Source of the DNA: CAZDDA01 sp964568045
GTDB taxonomy: Bacteria > Bipolaricaulota > Bipolaricaulia > UBA7950 > UBA9294
NCBI GenBank assembly: GCA_964568045.1
Contig: CAZMOL010000023.1
Location: forward strand, 1 to 21,029
Direction: 5' to 3'
Length of the DNA stretch: 21,029 nt
Shown here: one piece after another, positions 1-7,119 of the stretch
Position numbering within the stretch: position 1 is the first letter of the stretch
How the letters are laid out: each line of letters begins with the position of its first letter
Notes under the pieces: model-generated
Seen by the model: only the letters and a program-made list of their open reading frames with translations
Databases searched by the model: none
Told to the model about the DNA's origin: nothing
Made by a program: the position numbers and the translations under genes

Positions 1-2
1 AC

Positions 3-31
3 TTGGCTTTCAATGTGATATCTGTTACAAT
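3..31 (+). promoter_or_regulatory. Putative sigma70-type promoter of the Crp-family regulator gene
   Basis: The sequence shows a -35-like TTGGCT at 3-8, a 17-nt spacer, and a -10-like TACAAT at 26-31, which matches five of six positions of the bacterial consensus. It lies about 100 bp upstream of the Crp-family gene on the same strand. A Crp-like palindrome (14-29) overlaps the spacer and the -10 box. The assignment rests on consensus matching and position only. The leader between the predicted start site and the ATG at 133 would be about 95 nt long. Confidence 0.45.
14..29. promoter_or_regulatory. Crp/Fnr-type operator candidate (TGTGA-N6-TTACA)
   Basis: Positions 14-18 read TGTGA and 25-29 read TTACA with six bases between. 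This matches the classical Crp operator TGTGA-N6-TCACA at nine of ten defined positions. It overlaps the -10 element of the candidate promoter ahead of a Crp-family gene, so the natural inference is negative autoregulation by the product of that gene. Binding specificity of this particular regulator is not known, since Crp, Fnr and related proteins recognise similar sites. Confidence 0.4.
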
Positions 32-132
32 GCCGGACGTATGACCCCTGTATTGGGGTGATGAGGGGGGCGGGTAGAACGGTGGCGAACAAACGAAAGT
101 CGCATACGGTCATGGGTTAGAGGGGGTTTTTG

Positions 133-807
133 ATGATCGATCTTAAGGACTTTCACATTTTCTCCGACCTCAAGGAGAAAGATCTAGAGAAGCTTCGAGA
201 GAGTACGCGCAAGATCAAGTACGGTCAGGGCGAGATCATCTTCCAGGAGGGCGCACCGGCGTTCGGGTTTTACCTCATCTTCGAGGGAATGGTCAAGCTC
301 GTAAAGAGGAGCATGCGCGCCAAAAGCCAGATCCTGAAGATTGCAGGTCCTGGTGAAATCTTGGGGGAGACGACCCTGTTCGACAAGGGAAGTCACAACG
401 CTTATGCCAAGACGCTTGAACCGGTGGTGGTGGGGTTCATCGAACGCGGCGATTTCTTCTATTTCTTGGAGAGGCATCCAAAGACAATCTTCCGCCTATA
501 CGAGAGGCTCTCCGAAGAGCTGAAGGCCTTTCAGAACAAACTGGCCGAGCGGTCCTACTCGTCGAGCAAAGAGCGACTGGCCCGGCTGATCCTGTATCTG
601 GGCAAGAGCGGCGTGGAACTCTCCCGCGCCGAGCTGGCGGAGATGGCTGGGGTCTCCTCCAAAACGGCTATTCGAACACTGAGTGAACTCGAAAGCAGAG
701 GAATCATCGCCATTGAGAGCCGCAAGATCAAGATCCTTCGCGAGGATTACCTGCTAAAGATCATGGAGCCCTTTCCCGTGGATCTTCATGCTAATCTGAT
801 TATCTAG
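133..807 (+). CDS. Crp/Fnr-family transcriptional regulator
   Basis: A 224-residue protein of normal length for the Crp/Fnr family. An N-terminal cyclic-nucleotide-binding-type beta-barrel spans about residues 1-115 and includes the PGEILGE turn (73-79). A long dimerisation helix follows (about 116-142). A C-terminal winged helix covers about 145-205, with a recognition helix around SSKTAIRTLSEL (175-186). The protein has no cysteine at all, so an Fnr-like iron-sulfur sensor is excluded. The ligand cannot be told from sequence. The ATG at 133 is preferred because a purine-rich Shine-Dalgarno (about 119-126) sits some 7 nt upstream; a TTG one codon earlier is possible. It is a candidate regulator of its own promoter and perhaps of nearby redox genes, which is inference only. 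A weak AT-rich hairpin at 815-829 follows the stop. Confidence 0.9.
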   Translation: MIDLKDFHIFSDLKEKDLEKLRESTRKIKYGQGEIIFQEGAPAFGFYLIFEGMVKLVKRSMRAKSQILKIAGPGEILGETTLFDKGSHNAYAKTLEPVVVGFIERGDFFYFLERHPKTIFRLYERLSEELKAFQNKLAERSYSSSKERLARLILYLGKSGVELSRAELAEMAGVSSKTAIRTLSELESRGIIAIESRKIKILREDYLLKIMEPFPVDLHANLII

Positions 808-856
808 CTCCACAAGAAGAACGTCTTCTGGATTGGTGACCGGTGTCCTTCCTGAT

Positions 857-884
857 TTGACAAGCACTTTTTATAGTCTAGAAG
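857..884 (+). promoter_or_regulatory. Putative promoter of the histidine kinase-response regulator pair
   Basis: A perfect -35 hexamer TTGACA lies at 857-862. After 16 nt there is a modest -10-like TAGAAG at 879-884 (four of six consensus positions). It falls in the 125-bp gap between the Crp-family gene and the kinase gene, so the kinase pair could be transcribed independently of the regulator. A GGAGGG at 902-907 lies too far from any in-frame start of the kinase to act as its obvious ribosome-binding site. Confidence 0.35.
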
Positions 885-932
885 GGTGTTTTGGGCAGTT
901 TGGAGGGCTGAAACGTTAACGCGGATGGTCTG

Positions 933-2498
933 TTGTTGACGAGTGGATTGAACGCGGTGGAGAAGGCGATTATCGTTATTGTCGCGTATGGCATCGCGAT
1001 CCTCGCTGTTGTACTCCTACACAGTGCAGGGTATCCGCCCAGTGGACTAGTCTTTCCTACACTCGCTGTTCCCCTTGTTCTGGGAGCATGCTCTTTGAAG
1101 CTTAGAGGAGGGCTGCTGCTAGGGGGAGTCACGGCGGTGATTGGAATTCTGCTGCTTCTGTTCCTCAAGCCAACGTCTCCCTCTATCTTGGTGGCTCTTC
1201 TGGCAACCGATGTCGGTTTGGGAGGAGGGATCGGCCTGGTGAATCGCAAACGAGATGTGCGCCGAAATCAGTGGCGACGTGCCAAGAGCGTCAAAGGGCC
1301 GTACGAGGAGGATATTCTCCAAAACTCCCTCAATATGATTCACTTCATCGATAAGAATGGCACTGCTTTGAAGCGCAACGAGGCCTCGCGAAGCACGATC
1401 GGGTACCCTACCAAACGGTCGCTGCAACTGTCTGAGTACATCCATCCGAACGACATGGACCAACTGAAGATGGAGTTGTTGCGCCTATTTGAACGCGGAG
1501 AGATTCGCGATGTGGCACTTCGGTTCATCTCGGAGAAACGGGTGAGCATCCCAGTCGAGCTGAAGGCAAGGCGGTTGACTGAAAGATTGGCGGTGCTGGA
1601 GGCATGTGACTGCCGGCAAGAGAAGGAGTTGGAGCGGCGCCTCATGGAGACGGAGGCGCTCTATCGAAATCTGATTGAGGATGCAGTGGACACACTCGAT
1701 TCAGGGATTATCATTACGGATCGGAAGCGTCAAGTAGTGTGGGCAAATGAGACCATCGGTCGCTTCTTTGGAGTGGATCGGGAACGATTGATCGGCATCG
1801 ATGCGCTACGGGCCTTCGGTCGCTATGTTGGTGCCTTTGAGAAGGCAGAGGACTTCCGTCGCACCGTAGAGGAGGCGATCGAGACCGGGCAACGCATCGA
1901 CTCCTGCATTTGCCGTGTTCGTCCCGGATTGGAGCGAGAGGAACGAATTCTTGAGTACCGATCGATCCCTATCGAGACGGATCGGTATAAGGGTGGTCGT
2001 ATCGATCACTACATCGATATTACGACAATCAAACGCTTGGAAGAGGGACTGCGCGAGAAGACGCTTCACTTGGAACGTACAAACGAAAAGCTGGAGGAAT
2101 TCTCGCACGTTGTCTCCCACGACCTCAAAGAACCTCTGCGTACGGTCGAAGTATTCAGCGGCTTTCTNNNNNNNNNNNNNNNNNNNNNNNNNNNNNNNNN
2201 NNNNNNNNNNNNNNNNNNNNNNNNNNNNNNNNNNNNNNNNNNNNNNNNNNNNNNNNNNNNNNNNNNNAACGGGATCGGGATTGAGTCTCGCTATCAGGAG
2301 AAGATCTTTGGGATATTTGAAAAGCTGAACCCAAGAGAGGACTATGAAGGAACTGGTGTAGGTCTTGCAATCTGCAAGCGCATTGTAGAAGAGCATGGGG
2401 GGGAAATCTGGGTGGAATCGGAGGTTGGGAAGGGTAGCGCGTTCTACTTTACCATCCCCAAAGTAGCCGAAAGAAGAGAGGTGAAGATCAATGCTTAA
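933..2498 (+). CDS. Membrane-associated PAS sensor histidine kinase, interrupted by an assembly gap
   Basis: The N terminus (about residues 11-105) has several hydrophobic stretches consistent with three or four membrane helices. Two PAS-like regions follow (about 125-225 and 245-368). A HisKA segment carries the phospho-acceptor H396 in the motif SHDLKEP. After 100 Ns (2168-2267) the reading frame resumes with the ATP-binding G1 box NGIGI (446-450) and G2 box GTGVGL (473-478). The N-box and much of the HisKA/HATPase linker are missing, so the true gap is probably longer than 100 nt and the protein longer than 521 residues. Start choice is poor: the listed start is a TTG without a good ribosome-binding site, and a GTG at 957 just before the first hydrophobic helix is a fair alternative. 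The response regulator start overlaps its stop by 8 nt, which makes them a likely two-component pair. The signal sensed is unknown. Confidence 0.85.
   Translation: MLTSGLNAVEKAIIVIVAYGIAILAVVLLHSAGYPPSGLVFPTLAVPLVLGACSLKLRGGLLLGGVTAVIGILLLLFLKPTSPSILVALLATDVGLGGGIGLVNRKRDVRRNQWRRAKSVKGPYEEDILQNSLNMIHFIDKNGTALKRNEASRSTIGYPTKRSLQLSEYIHPNDMDQLKMELLRLFERGEIRDVALRFISEKRVSIPVELKARRLTERLAVLEACDCRQEKELERRLMETEALYRNLIEDAVDTLDSGIIITDRKRQVVWANETIGRFFGVDRERLIGIDALRAFGRYVGAFEKAEDFRRTVEEAIETGQRIDSCICRVRPGLEREERILEYRSIPIETDRYKGGRIDHYIDITTIKRLEEGLREKTLHLERTNEKLEEFSHVVSHDLKEPLRTVEVFSGFXXXXXXXXXXXXXXXXXXXXXXXXXXXXXXXXXXNGIGIESRYQEKIFGIFEKLNPREDYEGTGVGLAICKRIVEEHGGEIWVESEVGKGSAFYFTIPKVAERREVKINA
2168..2267. other. 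Assembly gap (100 Ns) inside the histidine kinase gene
   Basis: Exactly one hundred N characters, a common placeholder for a scaffold gap of unknown size. They replace the sequence between the phospho-acceptor region and the G1 ATP-binding box of the kinase. Confidence 0.99.
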
Positions 2499-2925
2499 CC
2501 CAGAGGTAATTAAAGTTCTCGTCGTCGAGGACAACCCCAACGATGTTGCGATCATCAAGCGAGCAATGAGGAAAAGTGATGTCAAGTGCGAGCTGTACTT
2601 CGCCCGTGATGGTGCGGAAGCACTTGACTTCCTCTACCAACAGGGAGACTTCGAAGACGCCCCTCGGCCCGATCTGATTCTCCTTGACCTAAACCTGCCC
2701 AAGATAAAAGGGTTGGAAGTGTTAACCAAGATCAAGGCGGATGAGCACTTGCGGCGTCTTCCGGTGATCGTTCTTACCATCTCCGAGCGGGAGGAGGATA
2801 TGGTCAAGGCGTACGATAGTGGTGCCGCAAGCTACATGACCAAACCGGTTGACTCAAAGGATTTTGAGCGCCTGATTCAGACTGTCCAGGATTATTGGCA
2901 AATTGCCAGGGTCCCATCCGAGTAG
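2491..2925 (+). CDS. Single-domain response regulator (Rcp1/CheY-like receiver)
   Basis: A stand-alone receiver domain of 144 residues with no DNA-binding output domain. The acidic pocket is E13/D14, the phospho-acceptor is D66 in LLDLNLP, the switch residue is T96 and the conserved lysine is K118 in TKP. The short insertion after helix 2 (about residues 50-60) is typical of Rcp1-like regulators that pair with phytochrome-style or PAS-type kinases. The start codon lies inside the end of the kinase gene, overlapping by 8 nt, so translation is probably coupled and the kinase is its likely partner. With no output domain it should act by protein contact or phosphotransfer; the downstream target is not visible here. 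Confidence 0.92.
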   Translation: MLNPEVIKVLVVEDNPNDVAIIKRAMRKSDVKCELYFARDGAEALDFLYQQGDFEDAPRPDLILLDLNLPKIKGLEVLTKIKADEHLRRLPVIVLTISEREEDMVKAYDSGAASYMTKPVDSKDFERLIQTVQDYWQIARVPSE

Positions 2926-3356
2926 GAGGACACCTGCTACCCCCTTCTGGGACCGGTGAGACAGCTTCTTGCCGCTAGCGCCATCTTCTCTCTTCACCGG
3001 TGCCCTCTACTGCCTGCATGCCACTGGGGTATTCTTTCCTCTGTCAGAAAAGGAGTGAAAGAAGATGCCCGTGTGTGACAAGGTGGCAACCAGTTCTGGC
3101 TTTAGAGAGCATGCTGCGAAGACAAGAGATCTCTGTTGTTACCTCCTTACCGGTTTTCTCACCGTTCCGAGAGCACGGTGGGATTTGCTTTCACCTTCTC
3201 CGCGTGTCCGGGCGTCATCTTCACCACAAGGTTGTTCTTGACAAACGTCATCGAAAAGGGATGCGGTAGAACAGCCAACGGTTCTTACCCAGGGGAGGCG
3301 GGTTCAGGCAGCAAGCCCGCCTTCCCTAACCCCCACGAAATCGCCTAAGCGGTGCC
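2926..3356. other. Intergenic region between convergent genes, no convincing gene
   Basis: About 430 bp separate the response regulator stop from the stop of the convergent exported-protein gene. An inverted repeat ACCGGTGA/TCACCGGT (2952-2959 and 2994-3001) encloses a 34-nt loop just after the response regulator. A stronger GC-rich hairpin lies at 3292-3326. A + strand reading frame of 58 codons at 3065-3241 has a Shine-Dalgarno-like AAAGGAG upstream but implausible composition. A minus-strand frame of 39 codons (3159-3278, TTG start) has more gene-like codon use but no good ribosome-binding site. I do not call either as a gene. Confidence 0.6.
3292..3326. terminator. GC-rich hairpin, possible bidirectional terminator
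   Basis: The left arm 3292-3302 (GGGGAGGCGGG) pairs with the right arm 3316-3326 (CCCGCCTTCCC) over 11 positions, one of them a G-U pair in the + strand transcript, around a 13-nt loop. It sits about 30 nt beyond the stop of the minus-strand gene ending at 3357 and between two converging transcription units, which is where a terminator is expected. Neither side has a run of T, so it is not a textbook rho-independent terminator. Confidence 0.35.
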
Positions 3357-4115
3357 CTAATCTCCTTCTATTAGAAAGGCATGGATCGATCGGGCAAGTG
3401 TGTCCGCCTGCGCCCTCTCTTGAGGGGAGAGTTCGTGACCAGTCAAGGCGGCAAGGGATTGGATGGCGTGTGTAATTTCCTCGGGTAGATTCGCCGGCGG
3501 AGGCGAGGTCTCCTCCGATCCAAGCAGAATCGGCTCGAGTGCGGCGTCGATCCGCACGATCGCCTCCTGATTCATGAGGGTGCGGGTGGCAAAGGCGGTG
3601 CTAAACATCCAGCGATCGTTCGCTTCCTCGAGGTTCTCGATGGTGAGATTCAGGGTTTTCTCGAACAGCGTGTTGAGATCGGAAATCGATGCAAACAGGT
3701 CATCCTCTGCGGCTCGGGCGAGGAAAGAAAGATCGATCGATTCCGCGGACGCAATTGTTGTGATCGGTTCGCGGTAGTTCTCGCAGAATGATGCAACCCT
3801 TTCGCGGAGACGAACGACGTATCCCACTTCCTCAGTGTATGGCAAGTCGGTTTGAACAATGAACGTCATCTGCAGGTTCTCAAGACGAGTTGAACAGGAC
3901 TGACAGGCCGACTCTAGATCGAGCGGAACGACCACTACAGAACCGTGGAAGAGGTACTCCGCGTAGGAGCGATAGAGGGCGTAAAGAGGTGCAAAAGCCG
4001 AGTAGGCATCGGCAAACGCCGACCCAACATGTGCCGGTGAGGCAAGACAACCTGGAGCAAGAACAACCAGGAAGATCAGACAACACAAGCAAAGGCGATA
4101 ACGCATGGTTGACAT
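3357..4115 (-). CDS. Putative exported or lipid-anchored protein of unknown function
   Basis: A 252-residue protein I do not recognise. The N terminus looks like a signal peptide: basic MRYR (residues 4-7), then a hydrophobic run to about residue 20 and APGC ending at C23. This could be an atypical lipobox with lipidation at C23, or a signal peptidase I site slightly further on. The mature part is mostly helical in character, with a CxxC pair (C71, C74) and one further cysteine (C111). The C-terminal third is acidic with a Pro-rich linker (about residues 206-212). The second methionine (ATG at 4104-4106) is a likely real start because the first ATG lies directly against the predicted -10 box. 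It is transcribed in the same direction as the large operon, 106 bp after its last gene, but seems to have its own promoter. Confidence 0.65.
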   Translation of the reverse strand: MSTMRYRLCLCCLIFLVVLAPGCLASPAHVGSAFADAYSAFAPLYALYRSYAEYLFHGSVVVVPLDLESACQSCSTRLENLQMTFIVQTDLPYTEEVGYVVRLRERVASFCENYREPITTIASAESIDLSFLARAAEDDLFASISDLNTLFEKTLNLTIENLEEANDRWMFSTAFATRTLMNQEAIVRIDAALEPILLGSEETSPPPANLPEEITHAIQSLAALTGHELSPQERAQADTLARSIHAFLIEGD

Positions 4116-4143
4116 TGTATAGAAGAGCGCGCCGTCAGCTCAA
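4116..4143 (-). promoter_or_regulatory. Putative promoter of the exported-protein gene
   Basis: Read on the minus strand, TTGAGC (4143-4138) is followed after 16 nt by TATACA (4121-4116). If used, transcription would begin around 4109, just ahead of the ATG at 4106, giving an almost leaderless message. That would exclude the upstream ATG at 4115 as start. The region 4144-4221 between this element and the flxA stop shows no clear terminator hairpin. Confidence 0.35.
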
Positions 4144-4221
4144 GTGATCACTGCGCAGGATTCGTTTTCAGGATTTGGATGAAGGGGTACTCGTGCCGTG
4201 ACAACGCGTGAAGCTGATTCA

Positions 4222-5070
4222 CTAGAACTCGGCGGGAAGAGCGTTCAGCTCTTCCAAGGTGAACACCGGGCCGTCCTTGCAGACGTACTTGCTTCCGATG
4301 TTGCAGCGGCCGCATTTGCCGATACCGCACTTCATCCGCATCTCAAGCGAAAGGATGGTATCGCTCGGGGCGAAGCCCAGCTTTTCGACCACCGGGAGGG
4401 TGAACTTGATCATGATCGGAGGGCCACACACGGCCATCAGTGCATCCTTGGAACTGGGCGCAACCTCTTCGAGTACCGTGGGCACAAACCCTTCCCGGCC
4501 TTTCCAGGCATCATCGCCCTTGTCAACCGTGATGATGGTCTTCAGGTCATCACGTGCTTCCCACGCCTTGAGCTCCTCTTTGTACAGGAGCTCTCCCGGG
4601 CTTCGTGCGCCGTAGATGACGGTAATCTCGCCAAACTCGCTGCGGTTACCATCGGCGATCATGTATTGGGTGAGAGCCCGAAGTGTGGTGAACGCAAATC
4701 CACCTCCGACGATCACGACGTTCTTACCCTTCATCCGATCGATCGGATAGGGCTTGCCGAGGGGACCACGTACTCCGACGACTTTCCCCTCCGCGAGGCT
4801 GTGTAGCTCACCGGTAACCACCCCCGTTTTCTTCACGGTAAACAACAGGTACCCTTTCTCAGTCGGCGAGGAGGCGATCCCGATCGGGCTCTCTCCCTTT
4901 CCGAGCACAGACAGTTCGGCAAACTGGCCCGGGGTGTACTCGAACGCCTTCTCGTGTTCGGGATCGAGGAAAACGAGCTTGAATGTCTTCAGGTCGCGCT
5001 CATCGTTCTCGATCGTGACCGCGTCGATTCGTACTGGATAGGGCACATAGGGATTGGTTATTGGGTCCAT
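4222..5070 (-). CDS. flxA: FlxA: FAD/NAD(P)-binding oxidoreductase subunit with [2Fe-2S] cluster
   Basis: 282 residues, the usual length for the AsrB/HydG/FlxA branch of the ferredoxin-NADP reductase superfamily. The FAD-binding barrel is at about residues 10-105, with the isoalloxazine-contacting stretch SPIGIASSP (61-69). The NAD(P)-binding fold follows, with GGGFAFTTLR (122-131) and CGPPIM (215-220). The C-terminal [2Fe-2S] site uses C248, C253, C256 and C264 in the family pattern MKCGIGKCGRC. In the family it moves electrons between NAD(P)H and iron-sulfur partners. Here it is the last gene of the operon, 16 nt after the AsrA-type subunit, and is the most obvious NAD(P) port of the complex. 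NADH against NADPH preference cannot be read from sequence. The Shine-Dalgarno is weak (GTGGTG), so translation may be coupled to the upstream gene. Confidence 0.92.
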   Translation of the reverse strand: MDPITNPYVPYPVRIDAVTIENDERDLKTFKLVFLDPEHEKAFEYTPGQFAELSVLGKGESPIGIASSPTEKGYLLFTVKKTGVVTGELHSLAEGKVVGVRGPLGKPYPIDRMKGKNVVIVGGGFAFTTLRALTQYMIADGNRSEFGEITVIYGARSPGELLYKEELKAWEARDDLKTIITVDKGDDAWKGREGFVPTVLEEVAPSSKDALMAVCGPPIMIKFTLPVVEKLGFAPSDTILSLEMRMKCGIGKCGRCNIGSKYVCKDGPVFTLEELNALPAEF

Positions 5071-5086
5071 GTCACCACGCTTTCTA

Positions 5087-6109
5087 TCAAGTCACCTTGG
5101 CCGTTGAAGCAAGCCGCTCCAATACCGCTCTTAAATCAAGGCCAGCGGGGCAGCTGGCTATACACCGACCGCATCCCACGCAGAACGCCTCGCCGAAATT
5201 CTCCCGGCAGTAGAGGAACTTGTGCAAGACCCGCTGCCGGTATCTCGCATCCTGTGTCGTTCGCGGATTGTGTCCAGAGCCGTGCAGGGTGAAGAGCGAA
5301 AACGCACAAGTGTCCCAGCTACGTACCCGCCTACCGACCCCTTTTCGCGTTTCGTCGGTGATGTCGAAACAGTGGCACGTGGGGCAGGCATACGCGCAAA
5401 TGCCGCAGCCCAAGCATTTCAGCCCCAGCTCTTTCCACATCTCTGCGTCGAAGCTCTCCTTTAACGCGGCCAGATCCTCAGGTACAGCAACCGGCTTCAG
5501 CAGTTTCTCAGCCTCAGCGGCCGCATTCTGTGCGGCCTTTTTTTCCTCCTTGGTTGCTGCTTTGGTGAGTGAGGAGGCGCTGTTCAATAACGTCTCGCCT
5601 CGATCAGTTAGCGCACGAAGGAGTAAACAGTCTCCCAAGTCGAAGCCTAGGACGTCGGCACCGGATTCGCTGGCCGGAGACCCACCGACCGAGCTGCAAA
5701 AGCAGGCCTCTCCGGGTACGTTGCACGCCAGCGCTACCACGAGAGTTTTCTCCCGTCGCTTAAGGTAATACGGATCGTTTACGCCGTCCCAGGTGAACAC
5801 CCGATCGAGCAGCTCAAACGCCCGCGCGTCGCACGGCCTCACACCGAACAGCACGGTCTCCTCGATCTGCAGTTCAGCCTTGTCGACCTGGTCACCCTTG
5901 AAGGTATATAGTGTCTCCCACTGCGGAAAAACGACCTCCTTCGGCGAAAGGTTGGTGTTCACCGCTTCCAGGCAGACGAGCGAGGGATCGGTGATCTCGG
6001 AAAACACCGTTCCCAGCTTGTCCACGACCGGAGCGACGAGTCGGCGATCCGTGCCAAGCAGCTTTAGTAGGTCCTGCAGCTTTGACTTATCGAGGGTCAC
6101 TTCCAACAT
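5087..6109 (-). CDS. flxB: FlxB-like (AsrA/HydB-type) two-[4Fe-4S] subunit
   Basis: 340 residues. The N-terminal domain carries RPCDARA (91-97) and further conserved cysteines (C129, C136, C138, C161), as in AsrA and the beta subunit of sulfhydrogenases. A lysine/alanine-rich linker (about 183-206) leads to a ferredoxin domain with C232, C235, C238, C242 and C310, C313, C316, C320, enough for two [4Fe-4S] clusters. I use ATG 6109-6107: AGGAG lies about 10 nt upstream, and the longer frame to 6310 only reads through the preceding gene out of frame. It should relay electrons between FlxA and the Hdr part. Assignment as FlxB rather than FlxC rests on adjacency to flxA and the AsrA-like fold, and is less certain than the family. 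Confidence 0.85.
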   Translation of the reverse strand: MLEVTLDKSKLQDLLKLLGTDRRLVAPVVDKLGTVFSEITDPSLVCLEAVNTNLSPKEVVFPQWETLYTFKGDQVDKAELQIEETVLFGVRPCDARAFELLDRVFTWDGVNDPYYLKRREKTLVVALACNVPGEACFCSSVGGSPASESGADVLGFDLGDCLLLRALTDRGETLLNSASSLTKAATKEEKKAAQNAAAEAEKLLKPVAVPEDLAALKESFDAEMWKELGLKCLGCGICAYACPTCHCFDITDETRKGVGRRVRSWDTCAFSLFTLHGSGHNPRTTQDARYRQRVLHKFLYCRENFGEAFCVGCGRCIASCPAGLDLRAVLERLASTAKVT

Positions 6110-6123
6110 CTGCACACTACTCC

Positions 6124-7119
6124 TTACGGTTCGGTCATGAAGGATTGGTCGTCCTCCATCCGGAAGCTCAACAGCGCCTCTGCCTCTTCCAGCGAGAGAC
6201 TTGACTGTACTCCGAACAGCTCTTCCACATCTTTGTTGATCTTCTGGTTTAAGAGGCGTAGATCGATCCCCTGTGGACACGCTGCGACGCATGCACCGCA
6301 GTCCACGCATCGGCCGGCCTGATGGAGCGCCCGGCCAAGGTGAAAGACAAACACGTCTGAGGGGTCAGTCGTCACGCCCAGCCACTTCGGCGTGGTCTCG
6401 TCCGCAAAGCACTCTTGGCAATAGCAGTTTGGACAGGCCTCACGGCAGGCGTAACAGCGGATGCAGCGCGAGAATTCCGACACCAGGAACTCCCAGCGCT
6501 CATTGGGCGATTTGGACTCAAACTCTGCGACGTCGGCATAGCGCGAGGTCTCCGGCGCTTGCACCGAAGTCTCGCTGAGTACCACATCGGAAAGCACCGC
6601 CGATCGATGCTGACATTCCCGGCAGGAGTCGGCAAGGGCTTCCGCAAGGTCGATCTGCTTTTCTGTTCCATCGGTTCCGATTGCTTGCACCGTGGTCCCA
6701 TCGATCGTTGCCTCGGCAAGCCCAGCCGTTCCGAGGGCTCGGGCTACCTTGTGACGGTCGATCATCCCCTCGCAGCCCACTCCAATCACGAACAGTCGGT
6801 CGCGAGGAATCTGTTTCTCCTTGATCAGTCCCACGATTGAGCGGCTGTCGCAGCCCTTGGCAACCACTCCGACTCTGGGGGCGGTCCATTCTCCTTTTGC
6901 TCCCTCGGGTCGCTTGAACAGCTGCGGCAGATAGGCAGCAAGATTGATCGCACAACTTGCGTTCCACACGAGTCGTTTGGCCTCATCTGCGGAGCTCAGA
7001 AAGCATGCGGACGTCTTCAATGGCACGCCAGCGGCCTCGTGGCCCACGAAGAGGTCAATCGTCTTGTCCTCGAAAAGCTTCGTGACTTCTTTCTTCAGTG
7101 CTTCTTCCACTTGGCTCAT
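6124..7119 (-). CDS. flxC: FlxC-like iron-sulfur subunit with C-terminal dicluster ferredoxin domain
   Basis: 331 residues. The N-terminal half has KGCDSR (88-93), GVGCEG (113-118) and a CREC pair (166-169), reminiscent of the N-terminal domain of FrhB/FdhB-type subunits. The C-terminal half has two [4Fe-4S] motifs, C219/C222/C225/C229 and C271/C274/C277/C281. Between them lies an unusual extra cysteine cluster CPNCYCQEC (229-237), which adds C232, C234 and C237. Start ATG 7119 overlaps the flxD stop in an ATGA junction, with GAGGAAG upstream as ribosome-binding site. The role is electron transfer inside the Flx complex. The N-terminal domain may bind a metal or cluster through its own cysteines, which is inference. 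Confidence 0.82.
   Translation of the reverse strand: MSQVEEALKKEVTKLFEDKTIDLFVGHEAAGVPLKTSACFLSSADEAKRLVWNASCAINLAAYLPQLFKRPEGAKGEWTAPRVGVVAKGCDSRSIVGLIKEKQIPRDRLFVIGVGCEGMIDRHKVARALGTAGLAEATIDGTTVQAIGTDGTEKQIDLAEALADSCRECQHRSAVLSDVVLSETSVQAPETSRYADVAEFESKSPNERWEFLVSEFSRCIRCYACREACPNCYCQECFADETTPKWLGVTTDPSDVFVFHLGRALHQAGRCVDCGACVAACPQGIDLRLLNQKINKDVEELFGVQSSLSLEEAEALLSFRMEDDQSFMTEP

Noticed and set aside
815..829. AGAAGA-acg-TCTTCT hairpin after the Crp-family gene as a terminator
   Set aside because: Six A/T-rich pairs and no T run follow; too weak to call.
2952..3001. ACCGGTGA/TCACCGGT inverted repeat as terminator of the response regulator
   Set aside because: An 8-bp stem with a 34-nt loop and no T run. 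It could be chance or a protein site; kept only as a remark for the intergenic region.
3065..3241. 58-codon + strand frame preceded by AAAGGAG
   Set aside because: The second half is rich in Ser, Arg and Pro in random fashion, and no family is recognisable. The ribosome-binding-like site alone is not enough.
4198..4806. 202-codon open frame on the + strand
   Set aside because: Antisense to flxA, whose FAD, NAD and [2Fe-2S] motifs are intact.
6110..6310. N-terminal extension of the FlxB-like gene to 6310
   Set aside because: It overlaps the end of the preceding gene in another frame and has no family similarity; the ATG at 6109 has AGGAG at good distance.
6124..7119. Considered as HdrB because of its cysteine-rich N-terminal half
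   Set aside because: No CCG motif (C-x31-39-CC-x35-36-CxxC) can be laid on it; the C-terminal part is a plain dicluster ferredoxin domain.
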